From an uncultured Myxococcales bacterium (GTDB taxonomy: Bacteria > Myxococcota_A > Polyangia > Polyangiales > Polyangiaceae), in contig CALFEQ010000080.1 of the NCBI GenBank assembly GCA_937949945.1, forward strand, positions 48,026-112,025: a stretch of 64,000 nt of DNA. Reading direction: 5' to 3'. The first letter of the stretch is position 1. Every line of letters starts with the position of its first letter. This document shows positions 52,603-60,647 of this stretch, one piece after another. The notes beneath the pieces were generated by a model. It searched no databases. It saw only the letters and a program-made list of their open reading frames with translations, and had not been told where the DNA came from. A program made the position numbers and the translations under genes.

Positions 52603-52881
52603 CTACTCCTTCGCGATCTCCGCCTCGAGGGCGGCGAGCTCGGCCTTGTAGTTCGACTTGTCGATCGCCTTCTCGGCGGCCTCCTCGAAGTCGGCAGGCG
52701 TCGCGAGATCGCTGTCCGCGATCGCGGGCGGCGCCGGCGGCGTGGGCACTTCGGTCGTCGCGCCGGTCGTGGTCGTCTCCTTGGAGGGCTCTTCGCCGGT
52801 CTTGTTCTCGGTCGTGGCCGACTTGTCGCACGCCGCGAGCGCGATCACGCCGGCGGCGAGAAGCATCATGGAGCGCTTCAT
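52603..52881 (-). CDS. Small lipoprotein
   Basis: 92 residues from ATG 52881 (overlapping the previous stop as ATGA). Signal peptide MKRSMMLLAAGVIALAAC with lipobox LAAC. The mature part is a Thr/Pro/Glu linker (TTENKTGEEPSKETTTTG) and a short acidic helix (DFEEAAEKAIDKSNYKAE, then LAALEAEIAKE). It probably spans the periplasm from the membrane as a short coiled-coil. It is paired with the next periplasmic protein; function unknown. Confidence 0.82.
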   Translation of the reverse strand: MKRSMMLLAAGVIALAACDKSATTENKTGEEPSKETTTTGATTEVPTPPAPPAIADSDLATPADFEEAAEKAIDKSNYKAELAALEAEIAKE

Positions 52882-53399
52882 CGGGTTCCCTCCTTCCCTT
52901 CCGCAGGCGCCATCGTCGGCGTCGTACCGGTCGCGTTCTTCGTGAGCCACTTTTCGTGGCGCTCGTTCTCCTTCGCGATGAGCGTCATCGCCTTCGCGGC
53001 GGAGGCCTTGTCCTTCTGCATCTCGGCGACCGCCTTGATGCGCTCGAGGCGGGCGATGCGCTCGGCGTGCCGACGGAGCTCTTGCCGAAGGGCGTCGTTC
53101 ACGGGCCCCTTCCAGACCGTGCTCAGCTTCTCGCGCTGGGCGTCGTGCTCCTTCGCGCGGCGCGCCGCGCGCTCCTCGACGGTCTTCGCCGCCTTGTCCC
53201 CGATCTTGTCGACCTCCTTCGCCGCCTCGTCCGCGAGCTTCTCGACCTTCTTCTCCACCTTCTTCGTGGCCTTGTCGGCGGCCTTCTCCGTCGCGTTCTC
53301 GGCGACCGTCGGCTGCCCGTGCGGCTCACTCGCCCATGCTCCCGTCGCCACCAGCGTCGCGGCAGCGATGAGGAGCGCACTCGTGTGATTGCGATTCAT
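52878..53399 (-). CDS. Periplasmic Lys/Ala/Glu-rich coiled-coil protein
   Basis: 173 residues. Signal peptide HTSALLIAAATLVATGAWAS without a lipobox Cys. The mature protein is almost wholly helical: ATEKAADKATKKVEKKVEK, AAKEVDKIGDKAAKTVEE and LRRHAERIARLERIKAVAEM suggest a long coiled coil. Coupled with the small lipoprotein by overlapping codons, so the pair might form one envelope structure. It is the first gene of this minus-strand group with an AT-richer upstream spacer. Confidence 0.8.
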   Translation of the reverse strand: MNRNHTSALLIAAATLVATGAWASEPHGQPTVAENATEKAADKATKKVEKKVEKLADEAAKEVDKIGDKAAKTVEERAARRAKEHDAQREKLSTVWKGPVNDALRQELRRHAERIARLERIKAVAEMQKDKASAAKAMTLIAKENERHEKWLTKNATGTTPTMAPAEGKEGTR

Positions 53400-53618
53400 G
53401 CCCCCGAGTCTGATGGGCGCTCGCGGCCGATCAACGCGCCCACGACTTGTTCGACAACGAATTACAACTCGCTTACGAGGCGCACTTTACGCCGTCATCT
53501 CTTCTATGTGCGAACGTCGCAGCTCGCCTCATGTGCATAGTACACACATCGCGAACTGGCACGAGGATCGCCGGATCGCACGGAAAGCTCCCCCGTGCCG
53601 CAGCCGCAATGGCGTGAT
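53400..53618. promoter_or_regulatory. Upstream spacer with small palindromes
   Basis: A 219-base spacer, less GC-rich than its surroundings, upstream of the gene pair at 52603-53399. TTGTTCGACAA at 53447-53457 is a perfect palindrome of 4-base arms. It is the likely promoter region of the pair; I could not place -35 and -10 elements with confidence. Confidence 0.35.
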
Positions 53619-53996
53619 TCAGTACCGTCCGGGCCTGCAGGAATGGCTCAGCTCGGTGCCCGACCCGGAGACCTCGCAGCGCGTGACGGAGCCGGGGCTC
53701 GGCTCGTCGACACAGTCGACGATGGTGAAGCTCCCCTGCGCGAAGCAGCGGTTGGTGTTGCCGCTGCCGCCCGGCTTGCAGTCCATCACGCTCTCGAACA
53801 CGCCGTTCTTGCAGACGATGACGACGTCTCGCCGATCGCTGCCCTTCGCGAGCGAGCCGCACATGATCGGCTTCGAGCCGTCACACGCGTCGCCGGGGCT
53901 CGGAAGACCGGAGTCGGAGTCGTCGGAGTCGCAAGCGACGACGATCGAGAGCACGAAGACGGTGGTCGTGACGAACGCGAGCGAGCGAGTCTTCAT
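53619..53996 (-). CDS. Cys-rich lipoprotein
   Basis: 125 residues from ATG 53996. Signal MKTRSLAFVTTTVFVLSIVV with lipobox VVAC, then an Asp/Ser linker. The mature region has eight Cys: GDACDGSKPIMCG, VVIVCKNGVFESVMDCKPGG, RCFAQG, FTIVDC, TRCEVSG and SCRPG. The C-x-NGxxxxxxC spacing matches one unit of the five-unit protein at 60648-61565, so both belong to one Cys-rich family of this genome. A convergent fragment of another gene lies upstream. Confidence 0.8.
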   Translation of the reverse strand: MKTRSLAFVTTTVFVLSIVVACDSDDSDSGLPSPGDACDGSKPIMCGSLAKGSDRRDVVIVCKNGVFESVMDCKPGGSGNTNRCFAQGSFTIVDCVDEPSPGSVTRCEVSGSGTELSHSCRPGRY

Positions 53997-54090
53997 CGGA
54001 GCGATCGTCGTCGACGACGGACGGGCAGCGCCATCCCCAGACCTGGGGAGGGGAGTGCCGGGCCTTTCGTGCTCGAATCCGAAGCTGGCC

Positions 54091-54342
54091 ATGAACACCT
54101 CGACGTTCGGTGGCTTCTCGCCGCTCTCGTCCGCGACGCTGTCCGACGTCGCCAAACGGCTCGGCGCTACGCCGATGCAGATCGCGCTCGCGTGGCTCCT
54201 GCGACGCTCGCCGAACATCCTCCCCATCCCCGGCACGTCGAATGTCGAGCACCTGCGCGAGAACCTCGCGGCTGCCGATCTCGAGCTCTCGGACGACGTG
54301 ATGAAGGAGCTCGACGCGCTCTCGGGCGCGCCTCGGTCATGA
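54091..54342 (+). pseudogene. C-terminal remnant of an aldo/keto reductase
   Basis: About 80 residues match the end of aldo/keto reductases: TLSDVAKRLGATPMQIALAW, LLRRSPNILPIPGTSNVEHL and LAAADLELSDDVMKELDAL. In an intact enzyme of about 300 residues the Tyr, Lys, His and Asp active-site residues precede this region; none is present. The frame stays open upstream but turns into unrelated sequence antisense to the Cys-rich lipoprotein gene. No start signal, so this is a gene remnant. Confidence 0.7.
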
Positions 54343-54412
54343 CTCGGTCACGAGGAGAGCGCCGCCGGTGCCGTGGGATCACCGGCGAGCGCTCGGTCGC
54401 CGAGGCGACGGG

Positions 54413-54772
54413 TCAGAAGCCTTGTGACCAGAAGTCGAAGTCCGGCGGACCGCTCATGCCTCGAGGGGAGAAGTCGAAACCTCCGAAGTCCGACGGCTCG
54501 CTGAGCGGTCCCACGGCCCACATCGGATCGTTCTGCGAGTGGAACAGCCCGAAGTTGGAGTCGGGCGACGGCCACGGGGTGTCGAAGCGCTCGGAGAGCC
54601 GTCCTCCGATCGCCACGCCCGTGTCTCCTGTCCAGGGCCCCGCCTGCTGCCCGAGCCATCGCTCCTGCGGGGCGAAGTCGAATGGGGAGGGCTCGAAGCC
54701 CCAGAGCGGCCCCTCCCCGCCTCCGACGATGGCGAGCTCCTCAGCGCCGAGATCCGTTCGATCTTTCTTCAT
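54413..54772 (-). CDS. Small protein with double-glycine-type leader (possible secreted peptide precursor)
   Basis: 119 residues from ATG 54772, chosen because GGAGG lies five bases upstream; the longer frame is rejected. The N-terminus MKKDRTDLGAEELAIVGGG fits the double-glycine leader consensus (L-x-x-EELxxVxGG), where peptidase-containing ABC exporters cleave after GG, leaving a core of about 101 residues. The core has no Cys or membrane segment, is rich in Gly, Pro, Phe and Asp, has six Trp and three FDF motifs (SPFDFAP, GGFDFSP, PDFDFWS). I know no homologue. No transporter or modification enzyme is adjacent. Divergent from a VWA lipoprotein gene. Confidence 0.72.
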   Translation of the reverse strand: MKKDRTDLGAEELAIVGGGEGPLWGFEPSPFDFAPQERWLGQQAGPWTGDTGVAIGGRLSERFDTPWPSPDSNFGLFHSQNDPMWAVGPLSEPSDFGGFDFSPRGMSGPPDFDFWSQGF

Positions 54773-54995
54773 GTAGTCCTCCGTGTCGAGGGTCGCGAGA
54801 AGCGCGCCGCTCGCAAGTGCACGAAAGGACGCGCGGGCAGCCGTGGGATCGACCTCCGTTGTGTTCGAGTGTGCACTCCGGAGAACAGTCGGCTCGCCGT
54901 CGATGATGCTCATCCGCAGGTGACGCGGTACGATCTCGTCGCTCGGCCCGACACCCGCCGGAAGGTGGCGAGGGGGACATCGAGAGGAGCCCCAC

Positions 54996-56297
54996 ATGAT
55001 CGACGCTCGTTCCTTGCGCTCGCGTTCACACACGTGGTCATGGCGTCTGCGTTTCGCGCTCGGGGTCGGTGGCGCTGCGGCGCTCGTCTTCGCCGTCCAT
55101 TGCGGCAGCGAAGACAGCTTGTTCACGGACGGCCCTTGCCAGACCCTCTACCAGGGACAATGCGGGACGCCGTGCGCGAGCGACTCGGAGTGCCCGAATG
55201 GCCTTCACTGCGCCAGCGGGCAGTGCACGGCCGAGTGCGCGCCCGGCACGACGTGTGGCAACGGCGTGACGTGCTCACCGCGCGGGCGCTGCGGGCCGGA
55301 CCCGAATCCCATCTTCACGCCCGACCCCACGACTCCGCAGGGTGACGGCGGCACGACGGGAGACGCGTGTGCGGACATCGACGTCACGCTGTCGAAGGTC
55401 ACGCCCACGGTGATGCTGCTCATCGATCAGTCGGGGAGCATGAGCGAATCGTTCGGTCCCGGCGTGTCGCGATGGACGGCGATCAAACGCGCGCTCATCT
55501 CGCCCGACGGCGGGCTCGTCAAGCGGCTCGAGAACGACGTCTCCTTCGGCCTCGCCCTCTACAGCTGGGAGAACCAGCCTCCGGACCCGCAGTGTCCGCG
55601 GATCACGCAGGTCGGCTTCAAGCTGGGGAACTACCAAGACATCTACGACACCCTCAATCCGGCGGGGATCGTGGACAACACGCCGACGGGTGAGGCCATC
55701 ATGCGCGTCGTCGGCTTCAACGACGCCGGCGTCTTGCTCGACGGCGGGTTCGCGCTGGCTCAGACGCCCGGACCGAAGATCCTCCTCCTCGCGACAGACG
55801 GCGATCCGGACATGTGCTCGGACCCGGACTCGAACGGCACGAAGCCTCCCCGTGATCTCACGGTATGGGCGACCGCGCGCGCCTACGACGCCGGAGTCCC
55901 GACGTACGTGATCGCGATCGGTAACGAGCTCACCGAGGCACACCAGCAGGAAGTCGCCAACGCCGGTCTGGGCTACGCGCCCGACGCGGGCAAGGTGGCA
56001 CCGATCTACCGGACGTCGAACCAAGACGAGCTCGTCGAAGCGCTGAACCAGATCATCTTGGGCGTGCGCTCGTGCAAGTTCGCGCTGAACGGTGCGGTCT
56101 CCCCGGGCACGGAGTCCCAGGGTCGAGTGACGCTCAACGGTGAGCTGCTCGGCTACCAGGATCCGAACGGCTGGAAGCTCAACTCGCCGACGGAGCTCGA
56201 GATCGTCGGCTCCGCCTGCCAGACGGTGCTCACGTCGCCCAACGCGCAGCTCAGCGTCCGCTTCCCGTGCGGAGCGATCTCGAACCTCCCGAAGTGA
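54996..56297 (+). CDS. VWA-domain lipoprotein with Cys-rich N-terminal repeat
   Basis: 433 residues. Signal region RFALGVGGAAALVFAVHC with lipobox AVHC. Residues 48-100 are a Cys-rich region (SDSECPNGLHCASGQC, CAPGTTCGNGVTC) like EGF-type or Dickkopf-like knots of other myxobacterial surface proteins. The VWA domain follows with an intact MIDAS motif DQSGSMS at 144-150, DNTPTGEAIMRVV and ATDGDPDMC. It should bind a metal-dependent ligand on the cell surface. The HEAT-repeat gene starts 11 bases after its stop. Confidence 0.9.
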   Translation: MIDARSLRSRSHTWSWRLRFALGVGGAAALVFAVHCGSEDSLFTDGPCQTLYQGQCGTPCASDSECPNGLHCASGQCTAECAPGTTCGNGVTCSPRGRCGPDPNPIFTPDPTTPQGDGGTTGDACADIDVTLSKVTPTVMLLIDQSGSMSESFGPGVSRWTAIKRALISPDGGLVKRLENDVSFGLALYSWENQPPDPQCPRITQVGFKLGNYQDIYDTLNPAGIVDNTPTGEAIMRVVGFNDAGVLLDGGFALAQTPGPKILLLATDGDPDMCSDPDSNGTKPPRDLTVWATARAYDAGVPTYVIAIGNELTEAHQQEVANAGLGYAPDAGKVAPIYRTSNQDELVEALNQIILGVRSCKFALNGAVSPGTESQGRVTLNGELLGYQDPNGWKLNSPTELEIVGSACQTVLTSPNAQLSVRFPCGAISNLPK

Positions 56298-56307
56298 CCC
56301 CTCGACG

Positions 56308-57192
56308 ATGCCGCTCCGGAGGAAGAGGTGGGATCCGGCGCGGCTCATCACGCTGCTCGAGAGCGACAACCCCGAGTATCGGTGGGACGCGGCCAACGAG
56401 CTCGCCGAGCGCGGCGATCGGTCCGCCATCCTGCCGCTCGAGCGCGTCGCGCTGAACGACGACGGCTACTTCCTTCGCGAGGGAGGGTTCGTGGACCACC
56501 TCGAGCGGCCCGCCTCCGCCGCCATCCGCGCGCTCGAGGCCGTCTACCGTCGTCATCCGCCCACGCCCGAGGACATCGCGCGGGCGCGGCAGCTCCTCGT
56601 GGATCCTGGTCCCGCCGAACGCGCGCAACGCTCCGAGGCGATCGCCGCCGCGCTGGGAGCGGCGGCGGCCGAGGTGGCGCGGCCGCTCTTGGAGCACCCG
56701 GACCCAATGGTCCGACTCCGCGCCTACAACGTGCTCGATCGGATCGAGCGCGCGAACAAGCACAGGGCTCTTTGGGTCGAAGACGACGAAGACGTGCGCC
56801 TCGCCGCGACGCGACAGACCCCCGACCGCTACGGGCTGGTGAAAGACGCGCTCGAGCGATTGCCCGCAGAGCCCAGCGTTCGCGTGAGGCGCGGCATCTG
56901 CGACCTGTGGCTGCGCGGTCGAGACCGCATCGTCGGACAGCTCCTGACGACGGGGCTCGCACGCTTCTTGGCCGACGACGATTCCGGGATACGCGTGCGC
57001 GTGGCGCGGCACCTCGTCGACGTCGCGCAGCGGGGACCGTCGTGGCTCTACGATACGTCGTCTCTGGTACCCACCTGCGAACGTCTCGCCGAGCTCGTCG
57101 CGCGCGAGACCGATCCGGAGGCCGCCACGATCCAACGAAAGGCGCTGGCGTTGCTCGAAGAGGCGGTCCAGCCGTACCGCAGGTCGCGCTGA
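56308..57192 (+). CDS. HEAT-repeat protein
   Basis: 294 residues of short paired helices. Repeats such as NPEYRWDAANELAERGDRSA, ILPLERVALNDDG, HPDPMVRLRAYNVLDRIERA and RARQLLVDPGPAERAQRSEA have the P-x-x-R/D-x2-A-x-LAxxxD pattern of HEAT/PBS-lyase repeats. Cytosolic, no signal peptide. It follows the VWA gene closely and could act as a scaffold for a related pathway, but the link rests only on proximity. The C-terminus is basic. Confidence 0.82.
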   Translation: MPLRRKRWDPARLITLLESDNPEYRWDAANELAERGDRSAILPLERVALNDDGYFLREGGFVDHLERPASAAIRALEAVYRRHPPTPEDIARARQLLVDPGPAERAQRSEAIAAALGAAAAEVARPLLEHPDPMVRLRAYNVLDRIERANKHRALWVEDDEDVRLAATRQTPDRYGLVKDALERLPAEPSVRVRRGICDLWLRGRDRIVGQLLTTGLARFLADDDSGIRVRVARHLVDVAQRGPSWLYDTSSLVPTCERLAELVARETDPEAATIQRKALALLEEAVQPYRRSR

Positions 57193-57229
57193 AGCGCTTC
57201 GGCGCGCGCTCGCGACGGAGCGGCGTGGG

Positions 57230-57871
57230 TCACGCGCGGTCGTAGATGGCGAACGAAAGACCGTCGATCGGTCGGCGCTTCAGCCACGCCAGCTTGCCTG
57301 GGTGGCCACGCTCGATGTCGGCTCCGACCGAGCAGAAAATCGTGGAGCGCCCAGCGGTGACCTGCTCGAGCCGGCGGAGGACGACCTTGAGCGCTCGGTC
57401 ACGAAACGGCGTGTAGAGGTAGAAGACGGTCGCCTGCCGGAGGAGCGCTTCGTCGACGTCGCGGACGTCGGCTTCCTCGAAGCGCACGTCCCGCTCGTCG
57501 ATGCCGAGGCGCATCGCGGCCTCCCGGGCTCGCACGACGAGGTCGTGCTGCAGCTCGATGCCGAGGCACCGCGCACCCGTCGCGAGGTGGATCAAGAGGA
57601 GCACCTTGCCGAGACCCGATCCGAGATCGACGACGACGTCGGAGGATCGGATCGGGACGTGCTCGATCGCCTGCAGCACCGCCTTCGCCGGGCTCGCGAA
57701 GTAGCCGAGGAGGTGTCGGCCGGGCGACGTGGTGGGCGTGCGCTCGCCGATGCCGAGCATGCGCTCGACCTCGCGATCCACCTCGTCGTCGGGAAGAGCG
57801 CGCAGCCACGCGACGAGCTCCGTGCCGCGCCGCATTCGAGGGCCGTTCGTCACCTCTGCTCCGTGGGGCAT
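57230..57871 (-). CDS. DOT1-like SAM-dependent methyltransferase
   Basis: 213 residues. VVVDLGSGLGKVLLLIHLAT then RCLGIELQHDLVVRAREAAM give the DLGSGxGK and GIEL motifs that characterise DOT1-type methyltransferases and their bacterial relatives. DVRFEEADVRDVDEALLRQA is the next acidic strand and YLYTPFRDRALKVVLRRLE follows. Bacterial members act on unknown substrates; histones are absent. Convergent with the HEAT-repeat gene. A 635-base empty region lies upstream. Confidence 0.8.
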   Translation of the reverse strand: MPHGAEVTNGPRMRRGTELVAWLRALPDDEVDREVERMLGIGERTPTTSPGRHLLGYFASPAKAVLQAIEHVPIRSSDVVVDLGSGLGKVLLLIHLATGARCLGIELQHDLVVRAREAAMRLGIDERDVRFEEADVRDVDEALLRQATVFYLYTPFRDRALKVVLRRLEQVTAGRSTIFCSVGADIERGHPGKLAWLKRRPIDGLSFAIYDRA

Positions 57872-58506
57872 GGTCTTCCTGGCCTCTACTTATCATCGCC
57901 TAGACTTCGATACGTTCTCGACAGACGCCGCGCCGCGTTCCATCCGACAGCGCATCGTCGAGTCCGCGACAACACGCTCCGCACCGTCGTCTCCGAATCG
58001 AGCAGCTTCGAGCGCCGAAAACTCCGGTGATGCACCCGTACCGATCATCGGACCGGGCGGGAAGATCGAGGCGCGCGCCGGTTGTGGAGGAATGGCCTAC
58101 TCACGGCGGCTGTTCGTGAAGGGCGTCCCCTGATGCCCCAACCGCCAGAGCAGCCGATGGGGGGCTGGCGCCTTGAGTGCCGGCTGGCGAAGGTAGGGTA
58201 ACGGACCGACGCCGCAGCGCACGCGACTCAGAATATTCGCTCGTCGAGCGGCGGCCGCGCGCAGCGGCGGCGCCCTGGCGCCGAGGGAGCGGCGCGACCG
58301 CCGGGCGCGAGAGCCTTACGGCGCGGTTACGTCGTGGGTGTGTACGTGCGGCGGAGGCAGGCACGCTCGCGGCGGGGCCCCGTCACGGAGGAAATCGTCC
58401 CAATCGGCGCGATTTCGTACAAACTGGCGCCGCCGGCCGTAGCCCTCGGCTGGCGCGTAGCCGCGACGAGCGACGCTCGGAGCGGCCTCGGCATCGGAGG
58501 CGAGGA
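57872..58506. other. Intergenic spacer
   Basis: 635 bases between divergent genes (DOT1-like and geranylgeranyl-reductase-type). I find no tRNA, repeat array or intact coding frame. The fragment around 58000-58133 in one plus-strand frame ends in a stretch with acceptable composition (IGPGGKIEARAGCGG) but no start or homology. Confidence 0.5.
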
Positions 58507-59718
58507 ATGACGAGCGAGCTACACGACGTGATCGTGGTCGGCGCGGGTCCGGGAGGATCGACGGCGGCGATCGGGCTCATGGAGCGCGGTGTGAAGGACG
58601 TGCTCGTCCTCGATCGCGACGAGTTTCCTCGGGACAAGACGTGCGGCTCGGGCCTGTCTCCGAACGCGCTTGCGATTCTGGATCGGCTCGGCCTCGGCGA
58701 AGAGGTCCGATCGCGTTCGGAGCCGCTCCTCTCCGTGAAGATCGTGACGCCGGGCGGGCGCTCGATGGTCCTCGCCGGCAATGCCGCGGCGGTGGTCTGT
58801 CTGCGGCGGGACTTCGACGCGATTCTGCTGCGTCGCGCCACCGAGCTCGGCGCACGATTCCGCGGCGGAACGAAGGTGAGCACCCTCGTGCGCGAGCACG
58901 GCCGCGTGGTGGGGGTGAAGCTCGCGAATGGGACCGAGCTTCGCGCACGCTACGTGCTCTGCGCGGATGGCGCGCACTCCATCTTCTCCATCGATCCGCG
59001 ACCCAAGCGCACCATCTCCACGATCATGGGCTGGTGGGAGGGGGTCGAGACGGTGCGGGGCCAGGCCGAGATGATCTTCGACGAGTGCGTCTCGCCGCTC
59101 TATGGCTGGCTCTTCCCCGAGAGCCCCACGCGCGTCAACATCGGCATCTGCATCGACGGGCAGGACGCGAACGGCCAGAAGACGAAGCGGAACGTACGCG
59201 AAGTGTTCGCGACGTTCCTCGATCGGCACTACCGCGAACGGCTCGGGTCGGCCCGCCAAATCGGCGCGTTCAAGGGCCACCCCATTTCGTACACGACGTG
59301 GATCTCGCACTGTACGACGCCCGGCGCGCTCTACCTCGGCGAGGCCGCACGCGTCACGCACAACGCGACGGGAGAGGGCATCTCGCACGCGATGCAGAGC
59401 GGTCTGTACGCTGCCGACACGCTCGCGGACATCCTCTTGCGCGGCGCGGACGAGGCCTCGGCGTTCCGCGCGTACACGCGTAGGCATCGCCGGCGCTTCA
59501 CGGCGGGCTTCCTCGCGGGCCACGCGCTGCGCGCGCTCGTGAAGACGCCCGCCCTCGACATGATCGCGGCCGTCTCGAACCACCCGCGTGTTCGGCCTGC
59601 GCTCGTTCGCGTGCTGGGCTCGGCGCTCGCCGGCTCGCACGTCGAGGACGCCTCGAAAGGACGCGTCGATGGACCGAGCCTGGATTTCGGTTCATCGCTC
59701 GAGCGACATGCAAGCTGA
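58507..59718 (+). CDS. Geranylgeranyl-reductase-type FAD-dependent oxidoreductase
   Basis: 403 residues from ATG 58507 with GGAGG six bases upstream; the longer frame to 58177 is rejected. FAD-binding VIVVGAGPGGSTAAIGLMER at residues 7-26, VLDRDEFPRDKTCGSGLSPN (CxGGxxP-like motif of geranylgeranyl reductases), and LYLGEAARVTHNATGEGIS with the second FAD contact (GDAA-type). Such enzymes reduce isoprenoid chains or hydroxylate polyketides. Lipid or menaquinone side-chain reduction is likely. No pathway genes accompany it. A pseudogene for a lipoprotein follows convergently. Confidence 0.88.
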   Translation: MTSELHDVIVVGAGPGGSTAAIGLMERGVKDVLVLDRDEFPRDKTCGSGLSPNALAILDRLGLGEEVRSRSEPLLSVKIVTPGGRSMVLAGNAAAVVCLRRDFDAILLRRATELGARFRGGTKVSTLVREHGRVVGVKLANGTELRARYVLCADGAHSIFSIDPRPKRTISTIMGWWEGVETVRGQAEMIFDECVSPLYGWLFPESPTRVNIGICIDGQDANGQKTKRNVREVFATFLDRHYRERLGSARQIGAFKGHPISYTTWISHCTTPGALYLGEAARVTHNATGEGISHAMQSGLYAADTLADILLRGADEASAFRAYTRRHRRRFTAGFLAGHALRALVKTPALDMIAAVSNHPRVRPALVRVLGSALAGSHVEDASKGRVDGPSLDFGSSLERHAS

Positions 59719-59750
59719 GCGCCCACGCCTCGGCGCGCGCGTTCGCGAGC

Positions 59751-60322
59751 TCACCGGCCGGGCATGCATGCGGAGGCGTCGACACCGTCGACGGTTCCGT
59801 TGACGAAGTCGAACCCCGAGCTGATGAGCTGACAGGTCTTGTTCTCCGCCTCCGGTCATGCCGCACGAGCCGCCTCGATGTCCGCCTCGGTCACGGTCGG
59901 CGGCGTACGACAGAACGGCCCGAGCGTCGCTTGCTTCTCGAAGCAATCGGCGGCACCGGGGCCAAGAAGCGCCGCGAGGCTCGCACCTCGCCGCTCCATC
60001 TCCGAGCACAGCTCGCTCATGGTCGCGATGCAGGCGTCGACGCTGGGGTACGAGAAGTCCTTCCGCCGGCACGTGAAGCTCTGCTCGCAGCCGATGCGCG
60101 CCTGCGCTTGGCAAGCCAAGAGCGCGCTCGCTCTTGGCGTCCCCGAGCTTGCCCCCCCGACGCATCGCCCGAGCTCCCGCCGCCTCCGCCCTGGTAGGCG
60201 CTCCCGTCGCCGCCGCTGCATCCGACCGCCGTCGCGGGTCCGAAGAGCGCTCCCAGGGCGGCGACGAGGGCTGCCGAGAGCGTGCGCCTCACGCTGCCAC
60301 GAACACGAGCCGTGTGACGCAT
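59751..60322 (-). pseudogene. Cys-rich lipoprotein with frameshift and in-frame TGA
   Basis: The signal peptide (TLSAALVAALGALFGPATAV, then GC lipobox) starts at ATG 60322 in one frame. A run of seven C on the plus strand (60152-60158) is one base short of keeping phase with the rest: CQAQARIGCEQSFTCRRKDF, SYPSVDACIATMSELC and CFEKQATLGPFCR in the second frame. That frame meets TGA at 59856-59858, then continues as ENKTCQLISSGFDFVNGTVD to a stop at 59751. The TGA falls where the spacing of Cys suggests a TGC. Two disruptions make a pseudogene likely; sequencing error or recoding is possible. Confidence 0.65.
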
Positions 60323-60647
60323 GAGGAACGATAGCGCGGTTCCTCGAGCGCCGGATCTCGGTCCCCCCCGTCACTGGTGAGCTGGCGATGGCGAATGTGT
60401 AGCGTCGGAGAATCGCGCCGAGGGCAACGGCTGTCTCAGCTCGGCGCGGCTCCCGACCGGGGTCGAGCGCGACTACCTCGAACAGACACGCTTCGCTACG
60501 CCGTCGGTCTGACCGACCGCTCCCTGCCACGTGGAGCTGGCCCCGAAGTGCTGGAAACCGGCACTGTTGCCACGAGCCTGGTAAACCGACAGGGTCGGTC
60601 CCCAACCTGACAAAGCAGCGCGCCGCGAAGGATCGTGACGCAATGCC
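60323..60647. other. Intergenic spacer containing the first copy of a duplicated element
   Basis: 325 bases between the pseudogene and the Cys-rich repeat gene. It holds element copy A at 60368-60417; otherwise no gene or hairpin was recognised. Confidence 0.6.
60368..60417 (-). promoter_or_regulatory. Duplicated 50-bp upstream element, copy A
   Basis: It lies 45 bases upstream of the pseudogene start codon. Against copy B at 61581-61630 it has 44 of 50 identical bases, with TGAGCTGGCG and TGTAGCGTCG fully conserved. The position relative to two lipoprotein starts argues for a shared promoter or regulator site. No -35/-10 pair is certain. Confidence 0.7.
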
